Source: Amoebophrya sp. A120 | Taxonomy: Eukaryota > Sar > Dinophyceae > Syndiniales > Amoebophryaceae | Assembly (NCBI GenBank): GCA_905178155.1 | Contig: CAJINV010000024.1 | Location: 440,689 to 504,688, forward strand | DNA: 64,000 bases | Reading direction: 5' to 3' | Part shown: positions 1 through 11,008 of the stretch, one piece after another | Position numbering within the stretch: position 1 is the first letter of the stretch | Layout: every line of letters begins with the position of its first letter | Position numbers and translations under genes: made by a program | Notes under the pieces: generated by a model | Seen by the model: the letters and a program-made list of their open reading frames with translations, nothing else | Told to the model about the DNA's origin: nothing | Database searches by the model: none

Positions 1-227
1 TACAGCATGACAGCATGACATCGTGTTTTCCCTCTTCCAGAGTTCTTGCCAAGCGAGTCAGGATTCGTGCAGTTTAGCACTTTGCGCGTTTACAATCAAC
101 GTCGTTGTCCAGCACGATAAATAAAAAGCCGGCCACTCGCATTCATGCAACCGATCGTGTTGACTTTCAAATCTTGCAGCAAAATATCCAGCCCCAGACA
201 CGTTTTGTGCAATGTATGCATACGAAA
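1..227 (+). mobile_element. Family A introner, 3' part (cut by window edge)
   Basis: The body words GCATGACA occur near base 1, and the right TIR (CCAGCCCCAGACACG...GCATA) ends at 222. The left end lies outside the window. It sits upstream of the first ATG of the next gene, after an in-frame TAG at 233-235, so it is probably in the 5' UTR. Confidence 0.7.
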
Positions 228-280
228 ATAACTAGCATTTACTTCGCGTGAACACCGTTGTAAGCGTCGACGAACAGAAC

Positions 281-3200
281 ATGAAGCGGAATTCCACCGC
301 GAAGGCCTCTGCACCACCCGGCGCAACCTCGGCTACCGGCAGGAGCACTTCATCAACACGGCAGATTCGCAATGCGGCAGGCATTGAGAAGCAGATCGCG
401 TTTGATCCCGAAAAAGTCACAAAGCTGCGGTGAGAAAAATGTTGGGGCAAAAGATACACATGTGCTGGAAAAAATTTACCCATACGCAGTTCATGCGCAT
501 TACAATCACATTGGAATTGACTATCGCCGGTCGTGCAAAATGAAAATATATAATGTAAAATGCAGGGCACTCCATGGATTTTGTAAATACTAGGTGCATG
601 AGCTTTCGACGTTGTTCTATTGCCTCAAAATTTTGTTTCCCAGCATACATAATCAAGGACCTCTACAGCTGGACCATGCTTGACAGCTTCTTTGACGGGG
701 ATCAGTTAGTTCCGCCACCGAATCGCGTCAAGTGGCTGGTGGTCAAGCACGAGGCGGCAGCAGAAAAGGCAACCGAGGTAAGTACTAAGACGAAGAGCTT
801 TGTCTTTGACATGCTGCCTGGTATTCTGTGTACTTAAAAACGGCCCCACCCCCCCAGAGTCAAGATCGTAATTCTGCAACACAAACCGCCAAGTTTTAGG
901 AATCGCGCATGACAAGTTTCTCATTCTCTTCGCACTGTAGTGTTGATTAGCGAGGGCAGCCGCATCACAAAGACGCGCGGTTATCATCTTTACAGCATCG
1001 CAAAATCCAGAATACGACTAAAACTTGGAATTCCTTTCGTGGGGATGCGCGTTGCAAATCTTTCTGTCACTGCAAATCTGTGTGACAACTTTGGGATTTT
1101 TACTCAGGATACGTGGCACTTTCTATATTTTTTTTCATATCGCAGTCCCAGTCGCCTATTGATAAGAAAGACGAAAAGAGCGGCATACTTACACAGTTTT
1201 TTGATCCGTTTTGCACACTCAAATTGGATTTCAAAATTTCTTAACACAGGCCAGCGCAGACAATCAAGACTTCGATGAGAACGAGCAAAGCGAGTCCCTT
1301 TCCGAGCGTCTTCTCATGGAGGATGTGGTCGCGCAGCCATCATTCGGCGCGGACGGTGAACCCCGGCTTGCGGATATCAATCGAAAATAATTCTGGGTCT
1401 GGAAGAGTGCAGATATTTGTGTTTGTCATGCCGTTTTTGCATATCACTATCACAGGAAATCAGGCATGAAAGGCCTCAAATGACGGGTTTGCAGAACGCT
1501 GCGCAATGCCTAATTCGCATTACAAATCCACTCTTTCAATGGCAGGAAAAAGTGTGCAACTGCTGCTGGCCATGCATGACAATTTCTTACGTAGGCTGGT
1601 GGAATGCGCATGACAAATGTAGTGCACTTTTCCAGGAGGCTCGGACAGACTTGCAATGCATAGTGGATGACGAAGAGCTAATTGATTGGGACGACCAGAA
1701 CGTGGCCTACCAGTTTATGCAAAAAAAGCGTTACAGTCACACGACGTTGCGTCGCAAAAAAAGGATGCAAAACAAACAACGTTTGTCATGCGCAGAATGC
1801 TTGCGAGCCTCTCGCTTCATGTGTGTTGTGCCTCACATATCTCTGCATTGCAATTTTCTCTGTCATGCGAGTCAAGTTTGTGATGCTGAATTCACTACAA
1901 ATGCCTAAGGCTAACTGTCACACTTTTTTTCCTTTGATGCAGTTCATCGTCACTACACTACACCTATCCTCTGCAAATATGATAGTTTTAGGGACGTGTT
2001 GGAAACTGCGTGTCTGTCATGCAAGTTGGAGGAAAAACCAAAACGTCGTCTTAGAATTGCATACTAATATTTCCATCAAATCCAGCATGACAAACTGCCT
2101 AGCTTGTCGCAATTGTGCCTAGAAGCATCATGACGGACATAAAAGTTTCTCTGGCATTGCCAACCTTACCCTGCATACGCCGAGCCTGTCATCGTGATGC
2201 CGCAGCATGAAGAATTCGTTACCAGTGTTGATGAAGGAACCTTGCTGGATCGCGCTTTCGAGGCCCTGACACTGGACGACGCCCGCTCCTTTGTCTTCGA
2301 CGAGATCTACATGTGCAAAAGCGTAGACGGCGAAAAGGTGTTTGATAGAATGTTGAAGAAGGTGCCCCCACGGTGGAAAGAGCACCGGGTTTATTCGTTG
2401 CGGGATATTGTAATGGGCGACCCGGTAGCGGTGTATTTCCCCGTGTGGACGAAGGTAGCACACAAGTATTTGTCCGATCGCGGGCCTGAAGAAAATAATC
2501 CTCGCATCCCGATAAACCGCAACTGTTGTTACGCAGTTTTGGAGCTTCCCGACAAAGAAGTCGAAAAACACGTGCGCGGGTCGGGGGGCATCGCGTTCAC
2601 CGAGGCACACCGGAAAGAGTACGCAAGGACCATCATGCAGCACCTTTGGCGTGGACGCGTATTTTTTCCGGACGAGCTTGTGCGGAAAGCAATGTGCTGG
2701 GCAGACTACAAAGTGGAGGACGCAGTGACAGACCTGTGCGAAGCTGCTGCAAATTTCGTATCCAATGCAAATTTGTCTGGGTCCACCTCTGGAAAGATGC
2801 GGACGATTTATCGTGGGGGCCGTTGCTTGCCAGAGGCCTCTCTGTCTCCTACGGCATCACCGCATGACAAACTCTCTTCTATCACGGCAAAAGAGTGATC
2901 ACTTTTGCCATTCACGCATGACACATCTCACTGCTCTTCAAATTTTGCATCACAAATCCAGACCCAGACACATTCGCAATGCATCACTTGAAGGTAGCAG
3001 CGAGGAAGCGAACGGCGAGGACGAGCAGCAGTATGCATTGCAAATACGTCTGGGTCTGGGAACGTGTGATGCTGCGTAGCGACTCATGAGGACGCCACAA
3101 GTGACGGCTCAGCATGACAAGTTTTTGAGTTACTATGTGTTGCCTATTCATCAGGAGCATGACAAACTGCGTTTTCGCCAGGCAAACCATGGGGACTATT

Positions 3201-4118
3201 CGTGTTGGATAAAAACGCGCATGACAACAGAGCTAAGCGTCCAAGTGTATGTTAGCTGAGCATGACAAACTTGCATTCGTCCTCCAGATTCAGACATATT
3301 TGCATTTGATAAGCAGCCCGAACGGGCAAAAGTGCGGAAAGTGCTGGCGGTATCAAATGCAGAAATGTCTGGGTCTGGAAGATTGCCAGGTTTGTGATGC
3401 ATATTTTGCATAACTGATAATGCCTGTAAGTAATGCATGACCTAGCAGCGCAGATTTTTAAAGGGCCTTCTGATGCGTATTCCGCATGAGAAATGCGCAC
3501 TCCGCGTAGCACAAACTGAACTCCTCTTGCTGGGCATGCAATGCAGATTTTTTTGGAATCCAAATTTAGCATTACAAATTCCAACCCTCCAGACCCAGAC
3601 CTTTTTGCAGTTCATAGGCGGAGTGTTTGAGTAACGCAAACCCCGAACACTTTTGTCGAGCCCTGGTGTCCTCCTCAAGCCCGATGGAAGACGTGGGAAT
3701 GCTAGCCGCGACAGTTGTAGGAGATATGGGGCAATCTACACTAGAAGGACAACAGACCTGGACGCCGCTTTCGCAGCTATCCGACCTCGACAAGCTAAAT
3801 CTCTTGCAAAACCGCATTGAAGCATTAGCAACTCGCGTCGCCGGACCATGGGCATGGGCAACCCGATGGGATTTTCTGCTGACCGCGTGCCGCGATCTAG
3901 GAGTCCAGACCAGCGGCGATATGTCCTCGCGGCGAAACGAGATGCAGACTCTGGCAGGCCTGCAGGAGAAAGATTTTCCGAAGGTCATGGAAATGCTCGG
4001 GGTTGGTCGGTTCCTGAAGGACACGCTCGGAGAGGATTCAGCGGAGTTGCAGACGATGGTGGAGTTCCTGAAAGACTGCGAGTGGCGGAAGTGGCCGGAA
4101 GTGGTAAATCTTGAATAG
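281..4118 (+). CDS. Family-1 protein, 536 aa, nine exons
   Basis: Function unknown. Exons 281-430, 658-777, 1250-1375, 1669-1715, 1945-1964, 2183-2758, 2991-3031, 3317-3350 and 3622-4118 join into one frame of exactly 537 codons including TAG. The start is the first ATG after an in-frame TAG at 233. It is a divergent paralogue of the tandem genes at 22.5-30.7 kb: an N-terminal block (QIRNAAGIEKQIAFD ... DGDQLVPP.NRVKW) matches EIRNLSGKSCTITVD ... DEDQLLPP.HRIKW there, and a central block (LELPDKEVEKHVRGSGG.AFTEAHR) matches LDLPLSEWRKHARASGGKAFTDEHR. The N-terminal block is spaced like a degenerate ubiquitin-like fold (inference). Eight introns: six family A or A-like, one GT-AG carrying a nested family B element, one decayed. 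The exon structure is supported by frame and homology, not by RNA. Confidence 0.8.
431..657 (+). mobile_element. Decayed introner-like intron
   Basis: Paralogue alignment fixes the junction exactly between KLR and DLYSW. The ends are TG...AG (or GT...AA when shifted by the shared G), so it is not canonical in this frame. Weak inverted ends (ATGTTGGGGCAAAA near the left, TTTTGTTTCCCAGCAT near the right) suggest an old element. The tandem paralogues lack an intron here. Confidence 0.55.
778..1249 (+). other. Canonical GT-AG intron containing a nested introner
   Basis: Donor GAG|GTAAGT and acceptor AACACAG|GCC keep the frame. Without the nested family B element the intron would be 177 bp. This is one of the few clear GT-AG introns in the window. 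Confidence 0.7.
822..1116 (+). mobile_element. Family B introner nested in a GT-AG intron
   Basis: TIRs are TATTCTGTGTACTTAAAAAC and ATTTTTACTCAGGATA. TSD CCTGG/CGTGG (one mismatch). It inserted into non-coding intron sequence, so it need not be removed precisely. Confidence 0.75.
1376..1668 (+). mobile_element. Family A introner
   Basis: The left end has ATTCTGGGTCTGG; the right end finishes GCAATGCATA. TSD GGAT on both sides (1372-1375 and 1665-1668). Removing 293 bp joins RLAD to DEELIDW in frame. Confidence 0.8.
1716..1944 (+). mobile_element. Introner, diverged TIR
   Basis: Perfect TSD CAGTT (1711-1715, 1940-1944). Ends TATGCAAAAAAAGCG / CTTTTTTTCCTTTGATG are imperfect inverted repeats. 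Removal joins AYQF to IVTT in frame. The body holds TTTGTCATGCG and TGTCATGCGAG. Confidence 0.75.
1965..2182 (+). mobile_element. Family A introner, weak right TIR
   Basis: The left end is TATCCTCTGCAAATATG; the right end is reduced to CTGCATA. The TSD has decayed, but removing element plus 5 bp (218 bp) keeps the frame. Confidence 0.6.
2759..2990 (+). mobile_element. Family A introner
   Basis: Left end TATCCAATGCAAATTTGTC; right end CCAGACCCAGACACATTCGC. The TSD has diverged (TTTCG/ACTTG). Removing 232 bp joins AAANF to EGSSEE in frame. Confidence 0.75.
3032..3316 (+). mobile_element. Family A introner
   Basis: Left end TATGCATTGCAAATACGTC. Perfect 5-bp TSD AGCAG (3027-3031, 3312-3316). 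Removal joins EDEQQ to PERAK. Confidence 0.9.
3351..3621 (+). mobile_element. Family A introner
   Basis: TIRs TATCAAATGCAGAAATGTC and GACCTTTTTGCAGTTCATA. Perfect TSD GGCGG (3346-3350, 3617-3621). Removal joins KVLA to ECLSN in frame. Confidence 0.92.
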
Positions 4119-6274
4119 ATTTAACTGGACAGCAAGATGCAGAGTTGGTACGTGGACGAAGGGGATTTGGGGATTTTGTCTCTTCGAGGTATAGAATTGC
4201 AGGAGTTTTCCCCTCCTTCATCGAGTGGAATTGAATTTTACAGATCTCGCATGTACTATGTGGTCGGAAGAAAAATATAGAAAGGTGCTGCGACAAGTAA
4301 ATAAGTACGTCCACTGCACAAACCCACCGCTACTTAGAAGAAGGAAATAAGTCAGCGAGTAACTCAGAACCTGCACGCTAGGACATCCTAGCACAACGAG
4401 TGGTTAGGGCCAAAGAGCACACAGTATATTCCCTTTTAACTTTAAGCCTAAGTGCAGTTTTGAACTCTGTGGAATATGATGTACTTCTGGTGAATTACCT
4501 TGCCATCGTTTCCTGCCGGTGCCTGTTTTGTTGTAGAAAGTGGCCGTACTGCTACTGGGCGCATTTGTCTGGAGTGTGTTCCTCGGATATCTGCCGAGAT
4601 AGAGAGAGCGAAAAACAAAAAGCAAACCGAATCCGTTCCGTTACGTGCCTATCAATCTAATATCAGCACGATCCAAAATGCCCTCAATCTAATATCAGGC
4701 CCTTTTTCATCTCGCTCTTCACGATCCAAAATGCCCTTAGCAAGCGAATACGTTGGACATATTAGACCGCGTCTCCATACGGCAAGTGCGCGTTGATCTC
4801 ATCATGTTTTGACGCCACTTTTCGGCTAGGATCCTTCGACGAAAAAAGTAAATAAGTTGCGCCCGGTCTGTGCTCCCGAAGGTATCATGACAATCCCGTT
4901 ATAGACAACCATATGTGACCGTGACATTTCTTGTGAGAGGAAAACTTCTGTTCTTTCTTTTTGTGTGCCATTACATGTTGATCGAGCCTACCTCGTAATC
5001 CGCAACATAACCGAGAGCGAAAGCGGTGTCAGTGCAACGCAGACCATTGTCCGTCGGCTTTTTTGCTTTCGCCATTCTTCGAGAACTATCGCTTCGACGT
5101 TTTTTCGCTTTGGCTTTCGAATCGAAGTAGCGAGAAGCCCTTCCTTCCATTTCTTCATCATCGTTGACAGATTCTCCATAATCAACAAAACACCAACAGT
5201 GAAGCTTTTTTTCCAGGTGGGGAAAAATCTACGAAAAAGAATTCACATCTTGAAGAACAGTAAATGTACCAAAACTTAAAATTACAACTTTTCAAAATTA
5301 CAACCGGTAAGAAATAAACGGAAAATTTACAATTTATACCCAGAGAACTACAAGCTAAAGCTTTTGCTTCTGATCGCTTAACAAGCTTTTGTAAGTACTG
5401 TTTGCGAAACGAAATATAGCACGCAAAGCCCTCGTCGTGTCCCCATGCACATTGATTGAAAATACAGCTCCACGTCCACTTGCATCCGTGGAAGATACCT
5501 AAAAATATTGTGATTGTATTCAAACTTCCCTTTAGCATTTTACCTTTGGACTTACAATACTATACGCTTCCCAGTGAGATTCCAAGTAGTTTAACTTATA
5601 ACTTTTTCAAAAAGGCAACACATATTTGGTCCAGCAGCTCCTGAGCGGCTTTCACGACTGCCTGCAGCCTTACTCGTAACGGAGAAATCCGCACAAATTC
5701 TGGCTGTACTTGGCACAGCTCGCAAGACCTACGATTCCTTTTCCGCGTTCGCGTGCAATCAGCCTTTTCCGCGTTCGCGAGTGCCACACGTTAGTTTTTT
5801 TTTCTGTCTCCCCAGAAACAGAAAGAATACGCGACGAATAAGCTCATTAACAGCACGACAGCTGCAGCTGCTCGGGTACTTAAGTATCGTAGTCACTTCG
5901 TTATCACCGATTCAGGCACCGCTGCGAAGCGTCCTGTTTATAATCTTACAAAAATTTTTCAACGACAAGCACTAAAAAACTTTCAAAACGCCATGATGGA
6001 TAGCAAGCTATAAACTATCGAAGCAGATTTCACTGTACAGACAGTATCGGGAAGCCCATAAATCAACTCGATTTCAAACCAACCGTCGCAGGAGGTGTCA
6101 AGTGGCTTTCTGTTGCCCAAAGGTGCTTCCTGCTTCAACTGGTCGCAAAGCGAGGATAAGGGGACAGTGTTACGTCGTGTATTTTTATACATACGATTTG
6201 TACAGTGACTGATATTTATATCAACGCCGTATTAATTAGTGCTTGTTTCAGCAAGCAAGGACGAAAAGATCAAG
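4119..6274. other. Intergenic stretch, no gene seen
   Basis: Mixed AT-rich sequence between two + strand genes. Only short overlapping ORFs are present and no introner TIRs are found. It should hold the 3' end of the family-1 gene and the 5' region of the kinase gene. Confidence 0.6.
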
Positions 6275-9200
6275 ATGCCGCCCAAGGCAGCGGGACCAGC
6301 TGCGGCTCAAGCTGCACAGATCAAGCTGCCGAGCCCGGTAATCGAAGCGCCTATGCAGATATCAAATGCAAAAGTGTGTGGGTCTGGAAGATTGCAAACT
6401 TGTGATGCTGTGTTTGGATTCTAAAAAAAATTGTATTGCATGACCAGCAAGAGGACTCCAGTTTCCCCTACGCGGAGAGGGCATTTCTCATGCGGTAGAG
6501 GTATCGCAAAGCCCTCTAAAAATCTGTGATGCTACGGCATTCATCACAGACATCATGGCTCATGGAAAATATGCATGACAAATCTAGAAATCTTCCAGAC
6601 CCACACACTTTTGCATTTGATGGCAGTTGCGTGACAGCGCGGTCAAGATTCCCGGGGAAGAGGCAAAGATCAACAACCGGGTCTTCCTATGGCGCAGAGA
6701 AATTCACTCGCGCCAGATAAAAACCAAAGTCGGGCCGCGGCCGTTCGTGCCACCAAAAAAAATTCTCTTTGGAGGGTTTCAGCGCGAAAACGAACTGCTT
6801 TTAGCATTACAAACTGCGCGCGGTATTCCTGAAAATTGCCGATGTCTCCATACCTCGTCTCCCCATTCTTACAGAGTCAGTTTTTGGTGGCGCGACTTGT
6901 TCAGCAAATCAAAGTTGGTCTTTGTCTGGTGCGGGCGTTCTTTTCCGGCGAATACTTCGAGTGCCATCACCTGCAAGTGATGACGCCGACGGACGAGCCG
7001 GATTGGCAAGGGCCGGCGGTCAACGGTGCAGCATATGAAGTGTGAGAAAATATGTTGTCACGGCACTATGAGCAACGTGTAGACTATTTTGACTTTGGCT
7101 GCGGCGTGTTTGTAGGTTTATCAACTTTCTAGCGTGTGCAGCACCACGATGGGAGTCAGTGTTGATCTGTGCTACAGATCAACACTGACTGTGATGCAGC
7201 GTAGTTCTTATGCATGATCATTCTGAATTCGAGACGGAGACATGCAGTACTTGATCAAGGAACAGGGATCAGTTGTACACCTTGCTTGTACTACCGTGAA
7301 AGCGTCTTTCTAGTGCATATCGAGCAAACGATTCCGTACAAAAAAGCGGAGCACCTTATGGAATTCTCAAATATCACATTCTCCACTGTTACAAGATTTG
7401 TCATGCAAAATTGCAATCAGAATCGGAACGATCAAGCTGCTTCGCATAACAAATTCTCGGAGGGCCAAACAGGCCGAGAGCCTGCGTAAAATCGGTCACG
7501 CAAGACGCGCAAGGCCGCCCCTTTCACTTTTGCTAGTCTAGCATCACAAAGTCACGTAAAAGGTGAGAACGTAATATTTGAGAACGCCATACACCTGAAA
7601 CTGTCCCTGCCCCGCTATCATAAGGAAAAATCCCCTCTCCCCATATCGAAAAGAAAACTATTGTGATGCTGATTTGTGACGGCAAATCGACTTTGTTGCT
7701 AGAAGGGCAAGAGACGCAGCTGGTCCCTCGTTTGCATGCAATTTGTCATGCTATTTCCCGTTTCCAGTTGCTTCCTGTCAGGCTGAAGACGCAAGGCCTC
7801 CCCACGGCAGACACCACCACAATTCGCGCCTCTTCCTTTGTAGCGTGACAATGAGATTTGTGCTCGCAAATCCAAATCTCTTTGAGTATGGGGAGGGGGG
7901 ATTTTCCCTCTGGATACCCGCGGAGAAGGGGAGTGGAAGGTCGGCCACCTCGGCGCGGGCGCGTTCGGCCATGTCGTACGGTGCGGGAGGAAAAGGCCCG
8001 GCGACCGCGAGAGCGACGTGCGGTACTACGCCATAAAGGTGATCAAGAACATCCGAGACAGGGATCCCAATGAAAAGATCCGGTCGATTCGCGAGGGCAT
8101 CTGGAGCCTCCTGATGAAAAACGGGCTGGTATCCTGAGAAAAAACGTCCCCACCCCAGAGTTGTCATGCAGATTTGCACTTCCAGGAACTGAACATGTGC
8201 ATCCTCAGGAGAACAAGCATTTGCAGTCGTGATTTAGAATTTGTGATGCTGTAAACACGAAGATCAGAGGATGGCTTTGCGATGCAGCTGTCCTTGCTAA
8301 CCCGCATTACAATACAGACAAGATAAAAACTTGTCATGCGTGATTCCCAAAACAGGTGGCTACAACGGATTTGTGTTGCAAAATTCCCATCTTCACTGTG
8401 GGGCGGGAACCTTTTTACACAGGATAGCACGATTACACGGGGATCATCCGGTGCTTCGGCGTGTGGTTCGACCCGTACGCCAACTCGTTTTGCATCCTCA
8501 TGGAAGATATCAAATGCAAATATGTCTGGGTGGTCTGGAAGAAAACAGATAGTTCTTGTCTTGCAGGTCTTTATTCGTGCGCAAAAAGGAGAAGGTGTGG
8601 AATGCGCACAGACGAGCATGACAAATTCTGCAGAAATTACTCCAAGCCTAGACTGCATGAGAAATGCCCTCTCCTGGACACTTAAGTCGGACATTGCAGA
8701 TTTTTTCCTAATTCAGAATCCGCATGAGGACGAGGCGCACGCAACCTTCCAGACCTACTAGACACATTTGAGATCCATAGAGGAGGGAGTCTTCACATTC
8801 GACGACAAGAGAGTCGACGTCGACAACGAGAACGTGAAAGAAATGCTGCCAAGCTGGGTCGGTCAAACGATGTCGGCCTTGAAACGGTTGACGCAGATGA
8901 GAGTGATCCACCGCGATATGAAGGCCCAGAACATGATGCTGGTAGTGGACACAGCGAAGCTCGGCGGCAGACCCTTGCCCGCGAAACACGACGATCGCAT
9001 TTGGCAGTATCTCCGTGCGGTGCTAATGGACTGGGGGTGTGCGAAAGGTATTGACGGGAGGAGATTTTGTAGTAAGGGATTTTTGTAGAATATCTTAACG
9101 GTTTCCTTCTTCTTCATTCCCGATCCAATTCTCACACGACATGCTTGTATCATTTTTCAGGTCGCATCGCTACAGTGCTAAAATTATTCCAACATTTCAT

Positions 9201-11008
9201 CAACGTACCAAAGGCGTCGATGCGAAACCGGGCAAGAATGGAGGGCACTCTCCGAGGGGAACCGTCGGAACGGACGACTACCATCCCCTGGAGTCGAGAT
9301 TCAACATATCGGAGGTAAATGTGTCTGGGTCTGGAAAGTTTGGAACTTTTGATGCTGTCTTCGGAATCTAGAAAAATCTGTATTGCAGCATGACCAGCAA
9401 GAGGAACCCAGTTTATGCCACGCGGAGAGGGCATTTCTCACGCGGAATAAGTATAGGAGAGCCCTTTAAAAATCTGTAATGCTAGGCCATGCATGACAGG
9501 CACCATGTTTGTGGGTCATACAAAATTATACATGAGAAAACCCGGCGATCTTCCAGACGCAGATAACACATTTGCATTTGATACAACAGACGGAACCGTG
9601 AGGAAAATCAAGTGGCAAACGACCTCAACATATACCACGACCTCTGGCCGTTCGGGATGATTTTGTTCGAGTTGCTCTTGCGCTTGAAGTATGGACTGCA
9701 AATATGTCTGGGTCTGGAAATTTGTAATGCTGGGCTGTGAAAAATAGTAAGTGCCCTTCTATGCACAAACAGTCAACTCAAGCCTGTCGTAGGAATATTT
9801 GTGCGGCTCTAAGTCGCGCTTTCTGCATCACGACAGGCTGCGTTTGGGCATGACGCGCATAGCTTCTGGGACGCACCACGAAGTCTTCAGTCATGCCAGA
9901 CAAGCATTACAAACCTTGCATTCTTCCCGACCCAGACGGATTTGCAATGCATATGAACTTCCGGGGAATGCCACTCATAACGGGAGTGATGGAGAGGTGC
10001 GGTTACTGGAGCGCCGAAACCAGGAACTGGATCGAAGAAAATGTAGTAGTAAAATACGAGGGCGAGGACAAAGAATTCGACTCGGAGGTGTGGGAGTACT
10101 ACGCGTGGATCCACTTCTGCAACGTCGCGGGCCGCTCTGTCGACGCGGCGGAGACCGAGGGCACTACCAACACTGCCGCTATCAAATCCAAACTCAGCCG
10201 CTATCAAGTGCAAAAATGTCTGGGTCTGGAAGAATGCACGATTTGTCATGCGTATTTCAATTTCTCATGACCCATGATGCCTGTAATGCATGGCCTAGCT
10301 GCATCGCAGACTTGTAGAGGGCTTCCTGATGCACCTGCCGCACGAGAAATGCCCTGTCCCTATAGCAAAAACTGTACCCCTCTTGCTGGTCATGCAATAC
10401 AAATTTTTTAGAGTCCAAAACCAGCATGACAAGTTGCAATCTTCCAGACCCAGACACTTTTGCAGTTGATAGCCGTGAGCAGGTGAAGGCGATAAGCAGG
10501 GTCACCAAGGAGCTGCAGCAGGAGGCGGCGCAGAAGGATCCCAAGATCGCGCAGCTGGCGTATGGGTTCTCAAACGTTATATTCCTAGCTGCATTTGCAT
10601 GAATTTGCCATGCAAAATTAACATAAACCACTTCTCGACCAAGCTGCTTTGCGTGACAAATTGCCGAAGGGCTACACAGCCTGTAAATCTGAGCAAAGTC
10701 TGTAATGCGACGCGCGCAAGTACAACCAGCGCCCACGTTTTACTGTTGCTATTATGATTGCATCACAAATTCAACATGTATATAACAGTTGGGAATGTAA
10801 CAGTTGAGAATCCCATATCGCGAGGCAGCTAATGCAGGGTAACCCAACGGACCGCTATAAGGCCTTCAGCAGGGACAAACTGGAAACCGACTACGGGATC
10901 GAAATCCCCAACGACTGGGTGCGAGGTAGCTCCGACGTCGAGGCCGGAGACTTTGGTCACTCGCCGCAGCAGTTGGCCGACAATCTCCAGCCCTTGGCCG
11001 AGCTATGA
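6275..11008 (+). CDS. Protein kinase, multi-exon, DWG variant
   Basis: A eukaryotic-type protein kinase whose frame is recovered by removing introners. From exon 7316 onward the exons (7316-7356, 7597-7615, 7922-8129, 8432-8507, 8785-9047, 9161-9314, 9590-9689, 9959-10200, 10476-10560, 10823-11008) give 438 codons in one frame ending TGA. Motifs in order: glycine loop LGAGAFGHVV, ATP lysine in YYAIKVIKN, alphaC glutamate in IREGIW, hinge ILMEEG, catalytic loop HRDMKAQN (8906-8929), metal-binding motif DWG instead of DFG (9029-9037), activation-segment end PWSRDSTYR, and helix F DLWPFGMILFEL. All catalytic residues appear present, so it is probably active. The N-terminus starts MPPKAAGP. Between about 6800 and 6950 the frame changes and I could not place the junction. 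The C-terminal extension of about 170 residues is unrecognised. Confidence 0.85.
6359..6626 (+). mobile_element. Family A introner
   Basis: Starts ATATCAAATGCAAAAG and ends TTTTGCATTTGATG. TSD GCAG (6355-6358, 6623-6626). Removal joins EAPMQ to LRDSAVK. Confidence 0.88.
7043..7315 (+). mobile_element. Introner-like intron without recognisable TIR, carries a hairpin
   Basis: Direct repeat AGTG at both borders (7039-7042, 7312-7315). Removal joins AAYEV to HIEQT in frame. The ends do not match families A-F. The body contains the 17-bp hairpin at 7154-7190 and TGTGATGC. Confidence 0.6.
7154..7190. repeat. Perfect 17-bp inverted repeat, 3-nt loop
   Basis: AGTCAGTGTTGATCTGT is followed by GCT and its exact reverse complement. 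It lies inside the intron at 7043-7315 and could fold as a strong RNA hairpin or mark a small nested palindrome. Confidence 0.9.
7357..7596 (+). mobile_element. Family D introner
   Basis: TIRs TATGGAATTCTCAAATATC and ATATTTGAGAACGCCATA. Perfect TSD CACCT (7352-7356, 7592-7596). Removal keeps the kinase frame. Confidence 0.92.
7616..7921 (+). mobile_element. Family C introner
   Basis: Left TIR TATCATAAGGAAAAATCCCC; right TIR GGGGGGATTTTCCCTCTGGATA. Perfect TSD CCCGC (7611-7615, 7917-7921). Removal joins SLPR to GEGEWKVG just before the kinase glycine loop. Confidence 0.92.
8130..8431 (+). mobile_element. Family B introner
   Basis: TIRs TATCCTGAGAAAAAACGTCC and GGAACCTTTTTACACAGGATA. The TSD is poorly preserved. 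Removing either 8130-8431 or 8129-8427 keeps the frame, and the second gives GT...AG ends. It lies between the kinase alphaC and beta4 segments. Confidence 0.82.
8508..8784 (+). mobile_element. Family A introner in the kinase hinge
   Basis: Starts TATCAAATGCAAATATGTC and ends GAGATCCATA. TSD GAAGA/GAGGA. Removing 277 bp restores the hinge CILMEEGVF. Confidence 0.85.
9048..9160 (+). other. Canonical GT-AG intron in the kinase
   Basis: Donor AAAG|GTATTG, acceptor TTTTTCAG|GTCGC after a pyrimidine tract. 113 bp. It lies just after the DWG motif and contains no introner words. Confidence 0.75.
9315..9589 (+). mobile_element. Family A introner that reads as GT-AG
   Basis: The interior matches family A (GTGTCTGGGTCTGG ... 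CATTTGATA), but the left end starts GTAAATG and an AG lies at 9588-9589. Splicing GT-AG keeps the kinase frame between DSTYR and RRNREEN. Confidence 0.78.
9690..9958 (+). mobile_element. Family A introner
   Basis: Left end TATGGACTGCAAATATGTC; right end GGATTTGCAATGCATA. TSD TGAAG/TGAAC. Removal joins LRLK to FRGMP in frame. Confidence 0.85.
10201..10475 (+). mobile_element. Family A introner
   Basis: Starts CTATCAAGTGCAAAAATGTC and ends CTTTTGCAGTTGAT. Perfect TSD AGCCG (10196-10200, 10471-10475). Removal joins SKLSR to EQVKA. Confidence 0.92.
10561..10822 (+). mobile_element. Family D introner
   Basis: Ends TATGGGTTCTCAAACGTTA / ACAGTTGAGAATCCCATA. TSD TGGCG/TCGCG. Removal joins IAQLA to RQLMQ in frame. 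Confidence 0.87.

Noticed and set aside
8508-8570. Recurring peptides such as CKYVWVWK and QMQICLGLE as a conserved protein motif
   Set aside because: They are translations of the introner left TIR and appear wherever an ORF runs into an element.
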